Assembly (NCBI GenBank): GCA_015501055.1
Contig: JADNYV010000228.1
Coordinates: 1-57,375, forward strand
Direction: 5' to 3'
From: Mucidula mucida
Lineage: Eukaryota > Basidiomycota > Agaricomycetes > Agaricales > Physalacriaceae
DNA: 57,375 nt
Positions within the stretch are counted from its first letter, which is position 1, and each line of letters opens with the position of its first letter. The position numbers and the translations under genes were made by a program. The notes beneath the pieces are model-generated. The model worked only from the letters and a program-made list of their open reading frames with translations. It was not told where the DNA came from and searched no databases. Of this stretch, positions 23,101 through 34,362 are shown piece after piece.

Positions 23101-23346
23101 CAGATCTTTTATAGTGCTGCTAAGATCGAGCACTTGAAGCGGTGCTTCAATGACATGATAGGTGTTGCTTCAGCTACCAGTGGTGTGCATCCTAGCATGG
23201 CCAAAGTGCTCAGGAGCGTGTTTGACAAGATTGAGGATGTTGGGGGGGATATTGGGAGGGAAAAAAGACGCAGGACAGGGGCTAGAACGTGGAAGGACAG
23301 TGCACCCAACACCCAACACCCTGTTCATGGATTGAGAAACATATAG
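20140..23346 (+). CDS. MULE transposase with SWIM zinc finger
   Basis: Start ATG 20140, with a first intron GTAAGT...CATAG (about 20168-20219). The second exon has two C-x2-C pairs (CSHC, CFKC). After further short introns comes a conserved MRMKMDRFACSGWL region, then the transposase core: first Asp in AMDST (21334), second in FTDSD (21577), a CYWHAIRY helix motif (about 21647) and a Glu in VESLWRQIKR (22288). Downstream a SWIM finger C-x-C...C-x-H is visible at 22649-22696, as in many MULE transposases. A one-base phase change near 22577, just before the SWIM exon, would disrupt the protein unless an intron was missed. The C-terminal part to the stop at 23346 is basic. The enzyme would cut and paste DNA at the TIRs in the nucleus. 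Confidence 0.82.
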
Positions 23347-23475
23347 CATAACAATGTAGACAAGTAGGCAAGAAGCGCGACTTGGCGCGTTGTCGGCAGT
23401 GGCGCAAGAAATGGTCAGCCGATTTTCTTACCACAGGCAGCCGCAGCTGTCCGTAATTTGCCGGCAGGTACATGA

Positions 23476-23545
23476 GTCAGCCGGCTTACGTCGTGGGAAA
23501 CAGACCACGTGATCCGCCAAACGAGAGGGTCTTACTGGCCATAAT
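23476..23545 (-). repeat. MULE right terminal inverted repeat
   Basis: Perfect inverse copy of 20008-20077. An ATG just upstream (23472) opens a frame that runs through the TIR into copia-2 gag, so the first ~25 residues of that frame are TIR-derived and not part of Gag. Confidence 0.92.
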
Positions 23546-26532
23546 GGATATCTCTCACCCACCCATCATTACCCTACCTGTCGGCCAAGCCAAACCTACT
23601 ACCCCGTTTTACTCCAAGAACCCTTCCCGCGACGAATGGGAGTTTTGTGACGGTTGCGCCACAGCGTTGATTGTCCAGAACATCATTGATCCCGTTGCCA
23701 TTGGGCTTAAGGTCGAGGGAACGGTGGCAGAGATCTGGGCACGCCTTGAACGTCTCTGTATCCCTAAGAGCGATGCCGCGCTCTCAAATGCAGAGAACAT
23801 GTTTAACACTGCAGCGTTCACTGGCGGGTCTACTGATGAGCTCAACGCCCACTGGGCCGATCTCAACGCACAAGTCGTGACGTTGAAGTGGTTGGGAAAG
23901 ACAATTACGGACAAGGATCTCAAAGGTGTCCTAATTCGCTCACTTTCCGCCGCAAATCCCCAATGGCTTCCCCTCATTGCCCAGTTATTCCCACAGCCTA
24001 CCGCCAAAGACGTTTGGGCAGCCATTATGTTGTATGCCGCAACAATCAAGCTTCCCAAGGCCCCGACTGGTGGTTCAACGGCGCTCACCGCCACCGGTAG
24101 GAGGCACTGCACGAATTCGAACTGTAAGGCAAAGGATCGTAGCAGCCATTGGGTTATTAACTGCTATTGGGAAGGTGGTGGGAAAGAGGGACAGTTTCTA
24201 CCAGGTTTTGGGCAAAGGAAGAAGCCGCACCAGCCCCAGGCTAACCAGACGACGACGAATACACCAAATCCTCCTACTACGTCTCATACCATCCTCGCAG
24301 CACGATCTACTGGCGAGGATTGGAATTCTTCCGTCTCCGTCATGTTCCACAATGAAGACGGTCCCGAGGACGTTCCCCCCCTCAAAAACATATCTTCTTG
24401 CAACTCTTGCCCTATCGTGTTTGTTGTTGACGCGCCTCTCTCGGATGTTGCGGCTGTTAGCCGTATGTTTGAAGGGATGACGCCGGCGGTCCCCCTAACC
24501 TTCCTTGACTCTGGGGCCAGTGATCTTTTCTTCCATGACCAGAGGGACTTTACCGAGTACGAGTCTGTACCCTATTGTACGGGAAAGTCTGCGCTGGCGT
24601 TCAAAGGGGATTTCACTATTGTCGGAAAGGGGACTGTCATTTGCACGTTTGAAGTTGGTGGCAGGAAGGTTACTCTTACCTTTAAGAACACCCTCCATGC
24701 TCCTTCGCGGTCCGCAAGTTTGATGTCCATCAGCCAATTTGACCGTAGTGGCTATTACTCCCTTTTTGGTGGGGGAGAGGTCATTATCACGATGGGACGT
24801 AGTGGGAAACCCATCCTCCATGGTCGGGGGTCTGCTGGGATGTATGTCCTGGATCCTTGTAACAATTTTGCGTTGTTGTCAACATCGTCACCGGTTGACT
24901 TGGACACCTGGCATCGTTGCTTTGCACACTCCGACATTGACCGTATCCGGGAGATGTTGTCAAAAGGATTGATCAATGATTTGAACATCACCAACCTGAA
25001 AGTTGAGGGATGTTGCCCCGACTGTCAGGCAGGTCGTCAGCATGCCCGTCCTTTTGATAATCCTACAGACCCTGACGTACCTCCACTGGGACTCGTTGCA
25101 ACGGATTTGTGGGGTCCGTCGCGTACGGCGTCCCCTGGGGGGAATATATATATGATGGTCATTGTTGACACTGGTACTTCCTTTAAGTATGGCGAATTCT
25201 TAAAAGATAAGAGCGATGAATTGACTATCAAGGCCTTTGACGACTATTGTGTTCTTATGGAGAACCAGACAGGACGGAAGGTCAAGCGTGTTCGAACTGA
25301 TAATGTGTTCAACTTGCGTGCATGAACGGAGTATTTCAAGACTCACGGAATTATTCACAAAACCACGGCACCTTACTCCTCTGCTCAGAACGGGCTGGCA
25401 GAGCAAGCACTGCATACTATCCTCAAGGATGTGCGCGCATATCTTCATGATTCCCAGTTGCCCCACACTATGTGGGCAGCGGCGGCTGCGACAAGCATTT
25501 ATGTTTGTAATTATATGCCAACACAACACCACCCAGAGAAGATACCTGTGGAGGCAATGTTGGGCAAGCGACAGAGCATAGCACATTTACGCGTCTGGGG
25601 GAGTCGTTGTGTTGCAAAGGCTTCTGTTGTCCATGGAGCGCGCGTGGATGGGAAGAGCAAGTTGAACAACCGCGGTATCCCCGCCACTCTGATTGGGTAC
25701 GGAGTTGGTGCGGGAAATTATGTCCTGATGGACGAACGTGGGGTCCAGTTTGTTAGCCAAAATGTTGAATTTAATGAGATGAGACGTCGAGGACGAGATG
25801 GTGAAGAAGTATTTGGAGAGGGAGTGTCTGACGCTTCTCAAACGCTGGTGCACCCGGATGCATTCAATAGTGCCCCACCAAATTCGGTGGTCGCTCCAGG
25901 CGGAGAAGTAAAGTTAGATTCTTCTGAAACTTCTACTATTACCTCACCTCTCGCTTCTTCTTCTGCTCCTTTGACGCCGGCTAATAATCCCATCCATTCA
26001 CAGCCTAGACGCTCTTCTTGTGTGCCTATTCCGACATGCACCGCTCAGGACAACACCGCATACCAACAACGTGAAGAACTCGCACGCGCCTCTGGGGAGG
26101 ACTGGGCGCACGACACGCCCACGGCACATGCTGCTTGGAACTTATCCGCCGAATTAGATGACTTCATTGCCCTAATGGCCGCAACCAAAGACAACACATA
26201 CAAGCCGAAGACTTATACAGAAGCGATGCGTCTTGACGCCGACCGCTGGAAGGCTGTGATGGACGTCGAGATGGAATTGCACCATTCCAAGGGTACATGA
26301 GAATTGGGGGTCCCACCACCTGGTGCAAACATCATGGCGGGGTGTTGGGTCTTTGCAGTGAAGAAGGACGGCGAGGGCTGTTGTCTACGTGACAAGGTGC
26401 ACTGGGTTGGTAAAGGCTACACCCAGCGTCTGGGTGTCGATTATAACAAGACCTGGGCTGCTGTTGCGCATCTCAAATCTGTGCGGATGCTTTGCGCCGT
26501 CGCAGTTACTCAAGGTCTTTATGTCTGGCAAA

Positions 26533-27061
26533 TGTTAGCGACTGACTAAGCCACGAGACTCAACCAGGTACCACAGCAAGAACTAAGGAAGAAAGCGTTC
26601 GCGTTCGTAAGACTAGGCTAGGCCAGGTGTATAAACGAGATCGGAACTAAAGTACAATGATACTACACTACTGCTTATATACTAGTAAGTCTGTGTTTGA
26701 AGCTCCTTGTCCATACGCGTTTCCACTAGGGATGCTCCACGCCCTTGACCCAGTGTGGTATGCTACTGGTCCGTGAAACCATTAAATACGAGTGGTGACT
26801 GCATGTAAGTAATAATACTGAAACGACCATGTGTGCTACGAGTGTCGGTGGTGTGTATACAATAGGGAGTCCATGAGGTATCGGCATGTATGATGTCATC
26901 CATGTGTTGGGCGTGTGTCCGACATGAGTACGGCTTCGGTAATGAAAAGGGGTATGATCGGTGACGAAACAGATGATGAAACGGTCCGTTGGTTGATAAG
27001 ACAAGGCTCCCGATAAGATATGATAAGATGTGAAAATGTGGAAATATGGCGATTCATAACA
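26533..27061 (-). repeat. gypsy-1 3' LTR
   Basis: 529 bp, TGTTA...TAACA ends. The purine-rich AAGGAGGGGG tract just inside (27064-27075, read on the minus strand) is the polypurine tract. Confidence 0.93.
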
Positions 27062-27246
27062 TCACCCCCTCCTTAAGGCGCAAGTTCCATTCTGCGCCAG
27101 AGTCGCTCCATGAGGGCTGCAGAGGGTAGCGTGACGTCGAGGGGTTCGGTATCGGGCGGTGGCATGGGTCGGAATAGATGTGATGGAAATTGCGACATGG
27201 GGACTTCAATGCGAGCAAGCGCGGGTGGCTTCGGCTTGTTCGGATA

Positions 27247-30200
27247 TTATTGGTGGAAATCGCTGATAGCTTCGTCGGCATTTTTGAGATTGCATGCCGG
27301 TTCCCATGTCTGCTCGTGTGTGCCGTAACCTTTCCAGTGAACCTTGTATTGAAAACCCCCGCGGTACTTTCGGGAATTAACCACTTTCTCAACCTCCCAT
27401 TCCGGTTCGGCTCCTTCCAGCACAGGTGGTGGACGCGTGTCTCGGGGTTGTGTTGGAAATTGGGGCTCGTGGTAAGGCGTTAACAGGGCCTCATTGAACA
27501 CGGGATGGATGCTTTTCCACGTGTGAGGAATCTGGAGCTTGTAAGAGCTCATCCCAACTTTCTTGATCACTTTGAACGGCCCGAAGCGTTTGTCATCGAG
27601 CTTCTTCATTGGTCGATCCGTGCTGAGGTTCGTCCCTTCCAGCCATACTTTGTCGCCTTCCTTGTACTCCACTGCCTCTGTCCGTTTCCTGTCATAAAAC
27701 CGTTTCATATCCTCTTTGCCATCTTCAATGCCGACCCCACTTCGTCCCATGTTTCCTCATGCCGTCGGCAAACTCCTGCGCAGTCTCATTTCTCGATGCC
27801 GTTTTCGGGCGGTGCCTTTGTAGGGGTGTCTGCCCATGTCTGCAAAGAACGGAGTGACTTTAGTTGCCGAGTGTACCCGATCATTGTAAACAAATTCGGC
27901 AGAGGGTAGCCATTCGTGCCAGTCGTTCTGATGGTAGTTGACAAATAACCGTAAGAAATGTTCTATCTCTTGGTTCAGCCGTTCCGTCTGCCCATTTGCC
28001 TGTGGATGATACGCCGTTGTAAAGTTTCCTTGTATGCCCAACAACCGGTACAACTCCTTCATAAACGCGAGTGGTATTGTGGACCGCGATCATGTATCAT
28101 CTGGCGTGGCATCCCATGTATGGGGAAAATGCGATCTCGGTAGATGCGGGCCATGCCTTCTGACGTCAGAGTAGTGTGTGTCGGTATGATACGTAATCGC
28201 TTTGTGAAATGGTCCACAAACGTGCTGATAGCGTTGTATCCTCCCAATTCCGGCAGCTCTCCAATCATGTCCGTCCCTACTATTCCCATGGCTCGCTTGG
28301 CACATCAATAGGATGAAGAGGTGCAGCCGGCTTCGTGCGATGTGACTTGGTGACCTGCATTTTTGACACCCTTCTACGTATTCCGGACGTCTCGGCTGAT
28401 TCCTGGCCACCAATAGGTGCGTGTGATCAGCTCGAGGGTCTTGTATCGTCCAGGATGCCCTGCAAGCTGTGCATCATGGTGCATTCCAATAACTCTTCCC
28501 CGCAATTCCTTGTCCTTCGGTATGTAAATACGATCCTTCCACATAATAAGTCCATTTTCCTTCTCTTCCCATCCTTTTTCTTTGTTTTCTAATGCTTTTT
28601 GTACGTATCTGTCTTTGTTTCCTTTTCTTTGTTTGATTTTGTTAAGTAATTCGTCCTCCGGTGTATCTACTGTATGTAAAGAAAATTGAATTTGTGAAAT
28701 AAAAAACTCCGGCTTGAGCAAAACAACGTTTTCGTTATCTTTTTCCCCCTTCTCAAGGCCTGTCATCCTTGACAAGGCATCAGCTTTCCCCATCGTCTTG
28801 CCCGGCTTGTGAATCATCTGTATGTCATACTCCGCTAACTCCGTAACCCATCTCGCCTGCCTCCGATTCAACTTCTGTGGCTTCCGGAAGTACTGGAGGT
28901 TTTGATGATCGGTAAACACCTCCACCGTTTCCTTTGCTCCAAGGAGATATTGTCTCCAGTCGTCAATCGAGTCCATAATAGCCATCATCTCTTTGTCGTA
29001 GATCTCATAATTGCGCTCTACTTCGTTCAGCGCGCGAGACCGAAAGGCTACTGGTCTCCATTTTCCGTCACCAACTGGGAAAGAACCGCCCCGTTCGCAT
29101 AGTTCGAGGAGTCTGCCTCAACTCGAAACTTGCCGTCGTCGCGTGGTACGATCAGAACGGGTTCTTCCGTCATCCTCCGTTCAACTCCTCAAACGCCTCG
29201 TGCTGCTCCATGCCCCAAACCCACTCGCCCTTCCCGGTTAGCGATGTCAATGGCTTCGCTACTCCCGCAAATCCCCGGATGAAACGTCGGTAGAAGTTGC
29301 AGAAGCCCAGGAATGACTGTACTTCCTTCTTCTTCGTCGGCTCCTTCCATTCCTTCACTACGGCCACTTTTGCCGGATCCATCTTCACTTCTCCTCCTCC
29401 AACAATAACTCCCAAGTAATCTACAGTATGTGCCTCGAAACTACATTTCTCGGGTTTTAAATACAACTTATTTACTCGTAATATTTCTAATACTCGTCGT
29501 ACGATATGCCTATGTTCTCCAACGTGTTTGTAAAGATAAGTATGTCGTCTAAGTAAACTATAACATGTCCTTCATCATCAACTCCTTCAGAATGTGATTC
29601 ATGAACGATTGGAACGTCGCCGGCGAGTTTGTAAGTCCGAAGAACATGACTGAGGGCTCGAACAGGCCTCGGTTTGTTCTAAACCCGCTTTCCACTCATC
29701 ACCTTCTTTGATCCGGATGTTATTGTAACCCCATCGGACATCCATCTTTGTGAAAACCTTTGCTCCCTTCAACTTGTCGATAAGCTCCTGAATCAACGGC
29801 AAGGGGTATCGGTTCTTGATTGTCATGTCGTTCAACTTCCGATAATCTTGTACTGGCCGAAGGCTTCCATCCTTCTTTTGACAAAGAAGAAGGTGATGCC
29901 ATGGGTGAAATTGATGGCCGTATACGTCCCGTCCGTATGTTTTCTTCCAGAACTCATCTAACGCCTTCTGCTCGGATGGACTAAGGGGATAAACCTTGCA
30001 GTCAACCGGTTTGGAACCAGGCGTAAGTTCTATCGCGTGATCCCAGGGTCTTCGCTCCGGTAGCTTGTCAAAGTCCGCCTTGCTGAATACATCGGAGAAT
30101 TCCTCGATGTAAGGTGCAGCAGCGGATGAAGGCTGTTGTGATCTCAGCTTTTCACCGCTTTTGCGATAGTTGTCCCAGTCCATCCAGAACAAACGCTCTC

Positions 30201-31008
30201 CCTCTTCCAACTTCTCTTCTACGTCTTCTCCTTCATCTTCCGGGAGTCGTACTCGGGTAGATAGCCGCAGCGGTCTGGGCATCGATCAAAGTCAATGTGG
30301 ATTCCGTCCAGTTGATTGTGGGGTTGTGATATCGTAGCCAATCTAGCCCCAAAAAGATACTTGTTTTGCCAGATTGGTGACGGCCAACTCAATCTTTTCG
30401 GCGTGATCACCGATCTTCATCCGGACCTCCACAAAACCTTCGATTGCTCCTCCCTCGTTTAGGGTTCCATCCGCATTGTAGACAGGGAGCTTGACCGGTA
30501 ACTCCTTGATCGGGAGTCCGTTCTTCTCGACGAATTCTTTATTGACACAAGAACCCGTTGCTCCACTGTCAAGAAGGGCACTTGTTTCCCATTCAGAGCC
30601 TGTGTGTACGCTCTCTATGGTTACTCGGAGTTTCATGTCCTGCCCCTTTGTTCCCCGGATGTACTTCCTCGACTTTTTCAACTCTGTCACAACTTCCACC
30701 GCAGCTTCCTTTGTCAACGCTCTGATCGCCATCACCTTCTCCTCCGTCGCTTCTCTCTCTCTCCGCTCCGGCATCCATGCTCTCAAAATTCCCACTGCTC
30801 TCGACACGTCATCCTCTCTTAGCCGTTGTGCAATCCACTCGGGCGTATTTGGCTCAAATCTTTCTTTCGCAGGTTTTGTTGGTGAAGTCGTCGATGATAT
30901 TTTAGATGTTTCAGTACCCGTACTGTAAATAAATGCTGCATCTGACGACCCTTCCCTTGATGACTGCTCCGGCAGGACTGCGTCTACTGCGGGAGCTTCG
31001 CAAAACCC
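27247..31008 (-). pseudogene. gypsy-1 pol with chromodomain, frameshifted
   Basis: Reading from the frameshift site at 31008 leftward, the domains are a protease with LLDSGATGS (about 30567), RT with the DYRKLND region and an intact YLDD (about 29555 region), RNase H, and an integrase H-H-C-C zinc region (HHDAQ, CQKC). The integrase core reads GTDMIGELP, and HPQANGQTERLNQ follows. The end at 27247 is a chromodomain (EWEVEKVVNSRKYRGGFQYK, then W-x-P). The chromodomain places the family in the chromoviruses, which target chromatin. At least four one-base indels break the frame (for example near 30375, 29930, 29660 and 29530) compared with gypsy-2, which is open at the same places. No large deletion is seen. 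Confidence 0.88.
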
Positions 31009-31911
31009 AACTCTTCGGCCAGCTTCTTCTTCTCCTCGTCATTCATCTCGGTCCATAAACCCCGAATCGTCTGGGGTCGACCCTTCTTCGGACAGAACCT
31101 GCTGACGTGGCCGTGTTCGCCACAGCTGAAGCAAAGTCCTCTTCGACGTGCGTTGTCGATGTCCATCGGCCTGCCGGCTCCTCCATAGGTAACCCGGTAG
31201 CATCTCGTCGTGTGATCGGCGTTGGAGGTGGGTTTGTAGGATTGGCTCTTGATATAGCTGCCTGCGGAGCTTGGGGCCGGGACTGCATGCCGGACCTCTT
31301 GCTCGCCGTCCGCCTTCTCCACAGCTGATTGATCTAAATGATCTGTGCCTTCCAATCCTTGTACTTCTCTGGCAACCCGTCTCGGCTGCCATAGATCTGG
31401 TCGATGATCTTCTCGTTGACATTGGTCTCGAGAAGTCGTACGACGAATGCGTCATCCTTTGAGTATCCTGCCTGAGTGAGCAGGACCTCGAACTTCTGGA
31501 AGAAGTCTTGAGCGGTGTCTTGCCCCTGGCGCAACCGCTCGATCTGGTCTTGCGCGTCTCGCGCGAGGTTGGAATCCACAAATCGCTCCTTCAAGTCTTC
31601 CTTGAACTCCGTCCAAGAGACTGTCCATTCCTCTTCTTCCTCATCGAAGTTCTGGTCCGAGTAGTTCTGGACCCATGCATCTACGTGATCTCCTCGGATG
31701 TAAGAGAGAACAACATCGATCCTTTCGGAGTCGGACGTGAGGTTGTTCTTCTTGTCCGGATGTATGTGAACATCGATCGCCACCAGCTCTTGTACTTGGA
31801 CTTGTCCCCGTCATAGTCGTAAGGCTTGTTGACAAGGGATCGGCCTTTGATTTCGACATCGGCGTGATGAGCGGGTGTGTGAGGAGCGGTTTCGGGTGCT
31901 TCGTTGGACAT
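30984..31911 (-). pseudogene. gypsy-1 gag, frameshifted
   Basis: Starts MSNEAPETAPHTPAHHAD at 31911. Relative to gypsy-2 it has lost one base near 31786 and one near 31195. The CCHC zinc knuckle (CFSCGEHGHVSRFC) lies near 31110-31150. An in-frame TAG at 31334-31336 separates capsid from the knuckle part and is present in gypsy-2 as well. The gag stop TAG is at 30984-30986, just after the slippery site. Confidence 0.85.
31002..31008 (-). promoter_or_regulatory. gypsy-1 -1 frameshift heptamer GGGTTTT
   Basis: Reads G GGT TTT in the gag phase, 5 nt before the same GCTCC...GGAGC stem-loop found in gypsy-2. It moves ribosomes from gag into the pol phase. Confidence 0.7.
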
Positions 31912-32494
31912 GATGAGTCGGGGTGATAGGATCGGAGAGTGAAAGGGTGAAAGTGGGGATATAGGAGATGCGGATTTTGATGAAACGGGTGAGGGAATAG
32001 AGGTTTGGATGAATAAGGAGGAGTCGCCTAGATCTGAGATAGAATCCAGGACTTGGTAGGGTGGGGAATGATGGTGTGTATCGTAAGGTAAGTAAGGTAG
32101 GTAAGTATCGTAACTGTCTACGCTATTTTACCGACTACTGACTACGTATCTACGGAGCCCAAGAGCTCGTCACAAGTTCGCAATTGCCCAGCCGACGTCC
32201 CTCTGGTGTGAGGTAAGCCGAAGTTTTCCTGGGAACGGGGATTGACCCGTAAACAGCGCCCACTGAAGTGCAACTGCCAAAAGTTCGTTCTCGTGAGAGC
32301 GGCTACTTCCAGCACCCGAGGCAGTTATCTCTAACTGTTAGCCGGCGCTACTGGGACCAACACACACGTATGCGGACGTGCGCTGGAATTAGGAATCCGT
32401 CGATCTGTAAACAGGAAAGGAAATGGGGAATGTACGATGATCAAACAGCAAAGTGCTGATCGACGATCAGGGATGTGTGGTAGGTGGTAGAAAG

Positions 32495-32506
32495 TAGTTC
32501 CGATCT
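32495..32506 (-). promoter_or_regulatory. gypsy-1 self-priming primer site
   Basis: On the minus strand AGATCGGAACTA begins two bases after the 5' LTR. It is a perfect 12-nt complement of TAGTTCCGATCT inside the LTR (plus-strand 32614-32625), which lies about 32 bp downstream of the LTR TATATAA box, that is, at the expected mRNA 5' end. Confidence 0.72.
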
Positions 32507-32508
32507 TC

Positions 32509-33037
32509 TGTTAGCGACTGACTAAGCCACGAGACTCAACCAGGTACCACAGCAAGAACTAAGGAAGAAAGCGTTCGCGTTCGTAAGACTAGGCTAGGCC
32601 AGGTGTATAAACGAGATCGGAACTAAAGTACAATGATACTACACTACTGCTTATATACTAGTAAGTCTGTGTTTGAAGCTCCTTGTCCATACGCGTTTCC
32701 ACTAGGGATGCTCCACGCCCTTGACCCAGTGTGGTATGCTACTGGTCCGTGAAACCATTAAATACGAGTGGTGACTGCATGTAAGTAATAATACTGAAAC
32801 GACCATGTGTGCTACGAGTGTCGGTGGTGTGTATACAATAGGGAGTCCATGAGGTATCGGCATGTATGATGTCATCCATGTGTTGGGCGTGTGTCCGACA
32901 TGAGTACGGCTTCGGTAATGAAAAGGGGTATGATCGGTGACGAAACAGATGATGAAACGGTCCGTTGGTTGATAAGACAAGGCTCCCGATAAGATATGAT
33001 AAGATGTGAAAATGTGGAAATATGGCGATTCATAACA
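32509..33037 (-). repeat. gypsy-1 5' LTR
   Basis: 529 bp, apparently identical to 26533-27061. The TATATAA box is at 32651-32657 (minus strand). Confidence 0.93.
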
Positions 33038-34288
33038 GCAAATTGATTTTGAAGCTGCCTTTTTGAACAGTAACACGCGCAAAGAGATATGGATGGATCA
33101 GCTGAAAGGATATGAAGTGAAGGGACACAAGGGGGAGAAGTGTAGGTTGAAGAAGACGATCTACGGCACTATGCAAGGTGGACATGATTGGGCAGAAACA
33201 TTGGGTGGGACGTATGACCAGCTGGGGTACAACACTTCTCGGGCGGATCCTTGCATTTGGGTTTGGAAGGGTGACAATGGTGAGTACACCCTTACTGCCA
33301 CTTATACCAATGATGTTCTAGGCGTGTCTACTTCACCCGCCGAAGCTGAGAGGAGGAAAGCAGAGTTTGCAGCAATTTGGGCCATCAAGGATGTGCTTTC
33401 CCAGGAACGTCTACTTGGGATGAAGATCCTCGAGGAGCATAACAAAGGACGGATATCACTCTCACAATGCACGTACTTTGTAATAGTCCTCAAGGATTAT
33501 CATCTCAAAAATGTTTCTCTCCACTCTACCCCCCTTCCTGTTGGGTTATCCCTCACCAACAACATGTCCCCCACTACTGACAGCAAGTGCGAAGCCATGG
33601 AAGATAAGCCGTACCGGCCCCTTCTTGGCGCTGCTATGTGGGGGCAATTAGCCACGCGACCTGACCTGTCCTATGCCGTCAGTGTTCTTTCCAGATACCA
33701 AATCAACCCCGGACTCGAACACTGGAAGGCTCTCCTCCATGTCATGGGTTATATTTGGAAAACCATCAAGTTTGGATTGTGATTCGAACACAACACTGGT
33801 TTAGCGCCCATTGGATATGTTGACGCCAATTATACCGGGTGTAAAGATACTCGTCGCTCCACGTCCGGGCAAGTCTTCATGATGGCTGGGTGTCCCGTCT
33901 CCTGGAGCTCGAAGCGGCAGCAAACGGTAGCCTTGTCAACTGTGGAATCGGAGTATGTCTCTGTTTCACGCAGTGGGCAGCAAATGAGGTGGATGTACTT
34001 GTGGTTGGAAGAAGTTGGGTTACCTCAAGAGAAGCTGGGGAACATGTGGGGCAATAACAAGGGATTGGTTGACTTGATGAAGACGACCAAGTTGCACGCA
34101 AAGGTCAAGCATATCAATATCCGTCACCACTACATTCGCAAACTCGTCGCGAACAACGAAGTGCGCCTTAACTTCATTCGCGGTAACGAGAACCCAGCCA
34201 ATATCTTCACCAAATCTCTCGCTCGCGACGCCCACTACCGCTGCTTGGCTGCTTTGAACATTGGAGAGGTTGACGAGTAGTCGTCGGA

Positions 34289-34298
34289 TCTGGGGGAG
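34289..34298 (+). promoter_or_regulatory. copia-2 polypurine tract
   Basis: TGGGGGAG-type purine run immediately before the 3' LTR start TGTTGAAGG at 34299. Confidence 0.75.
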
Positions 34299-34362
34299 TG
34301 TTGAAGGTGGATCCAACTCGTACTGGCGGTGATTTCCTTTTATAGTCATGGACTCCTATACG
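34299..34362 (+). repeat. copia-2 3' LTR, left part
   Basis: First 64 bp of the 3' LTR, cut by gypsy-2. The final five bases (ATACG, 34358-34362) are the left target copy. Confidence 0.88.

Larger units (their letters stand above)
20008..23545 (+). mobile_element. Mutator-like (MULE) DNA transposon inserted in copia-2 gag
   Basis: 3538 bp with perfect 70-bp terminal inverted repeats (20008-20077 and 23476-23545, outer end ATTATGGCCAGTAAGACC) and a 9-bp target duplication GGATATCTC (19999-20007 and 23546-23554). Nine bases is the usual duplication size for MULEs. It encodes one transposase in the plus direction. Confidence 0.93.
26533..33037 (-). mobile_element. gypsy-1: Ty3/gypsy chromovirus inserted in copia-2 RT
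   Basis: 6505 bp in reverse orientation, with 529-bp LTRs at 26533-27061 (its 3' LTR) and 32509-33037 (its 5' LTR) and a 5-bp target duplication GCAAA (26528-26532 and 33038-33042). As far as I can compare them by eye, the LTRs are identical, so the insertion is recent, yet the coding region has several one-base indels. Order is gag, PR, RT, RNase H, integrase, chromodomain. Confidence 0.93.
19863..34280 (+). pseudogene. copia-2 gag-pol, interrupted and degenerate
   Basis: Gag begins at ATG 19863. It is interrupted by the MULE at 20008 and continues from 23555; the two parts differ by one base in phase, consistent with a lost base in the short A-run near 19972. Recognisable downstream are a protease DSGASD (about 24510), an integrase zinc region and core (LWGPS, RTDN, NGLAEQ), RT from about 26190, and RNase H with a final YVSVSRS/HINIRHHY region ending at 34280. 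In-frame TGA stops lie at 25323-25325 (inside integrase), 26298-26300 (where the family has TW) and 33779-33781. The RT active site reads YTND instead of YVDD near 33305. Gypsy-1 splits RT at 26532; removing it with one target copy (6510 nt) restores the frame. Confidence 0.88.

Noticed and set aside
32150..32430. GC-rich leader segment of gypsy-1 resembling a tRNA T-arm
   Set aside because: No full cloverleaf can be drawn; it is part of the retroelement leader, also found in gypsy-2.
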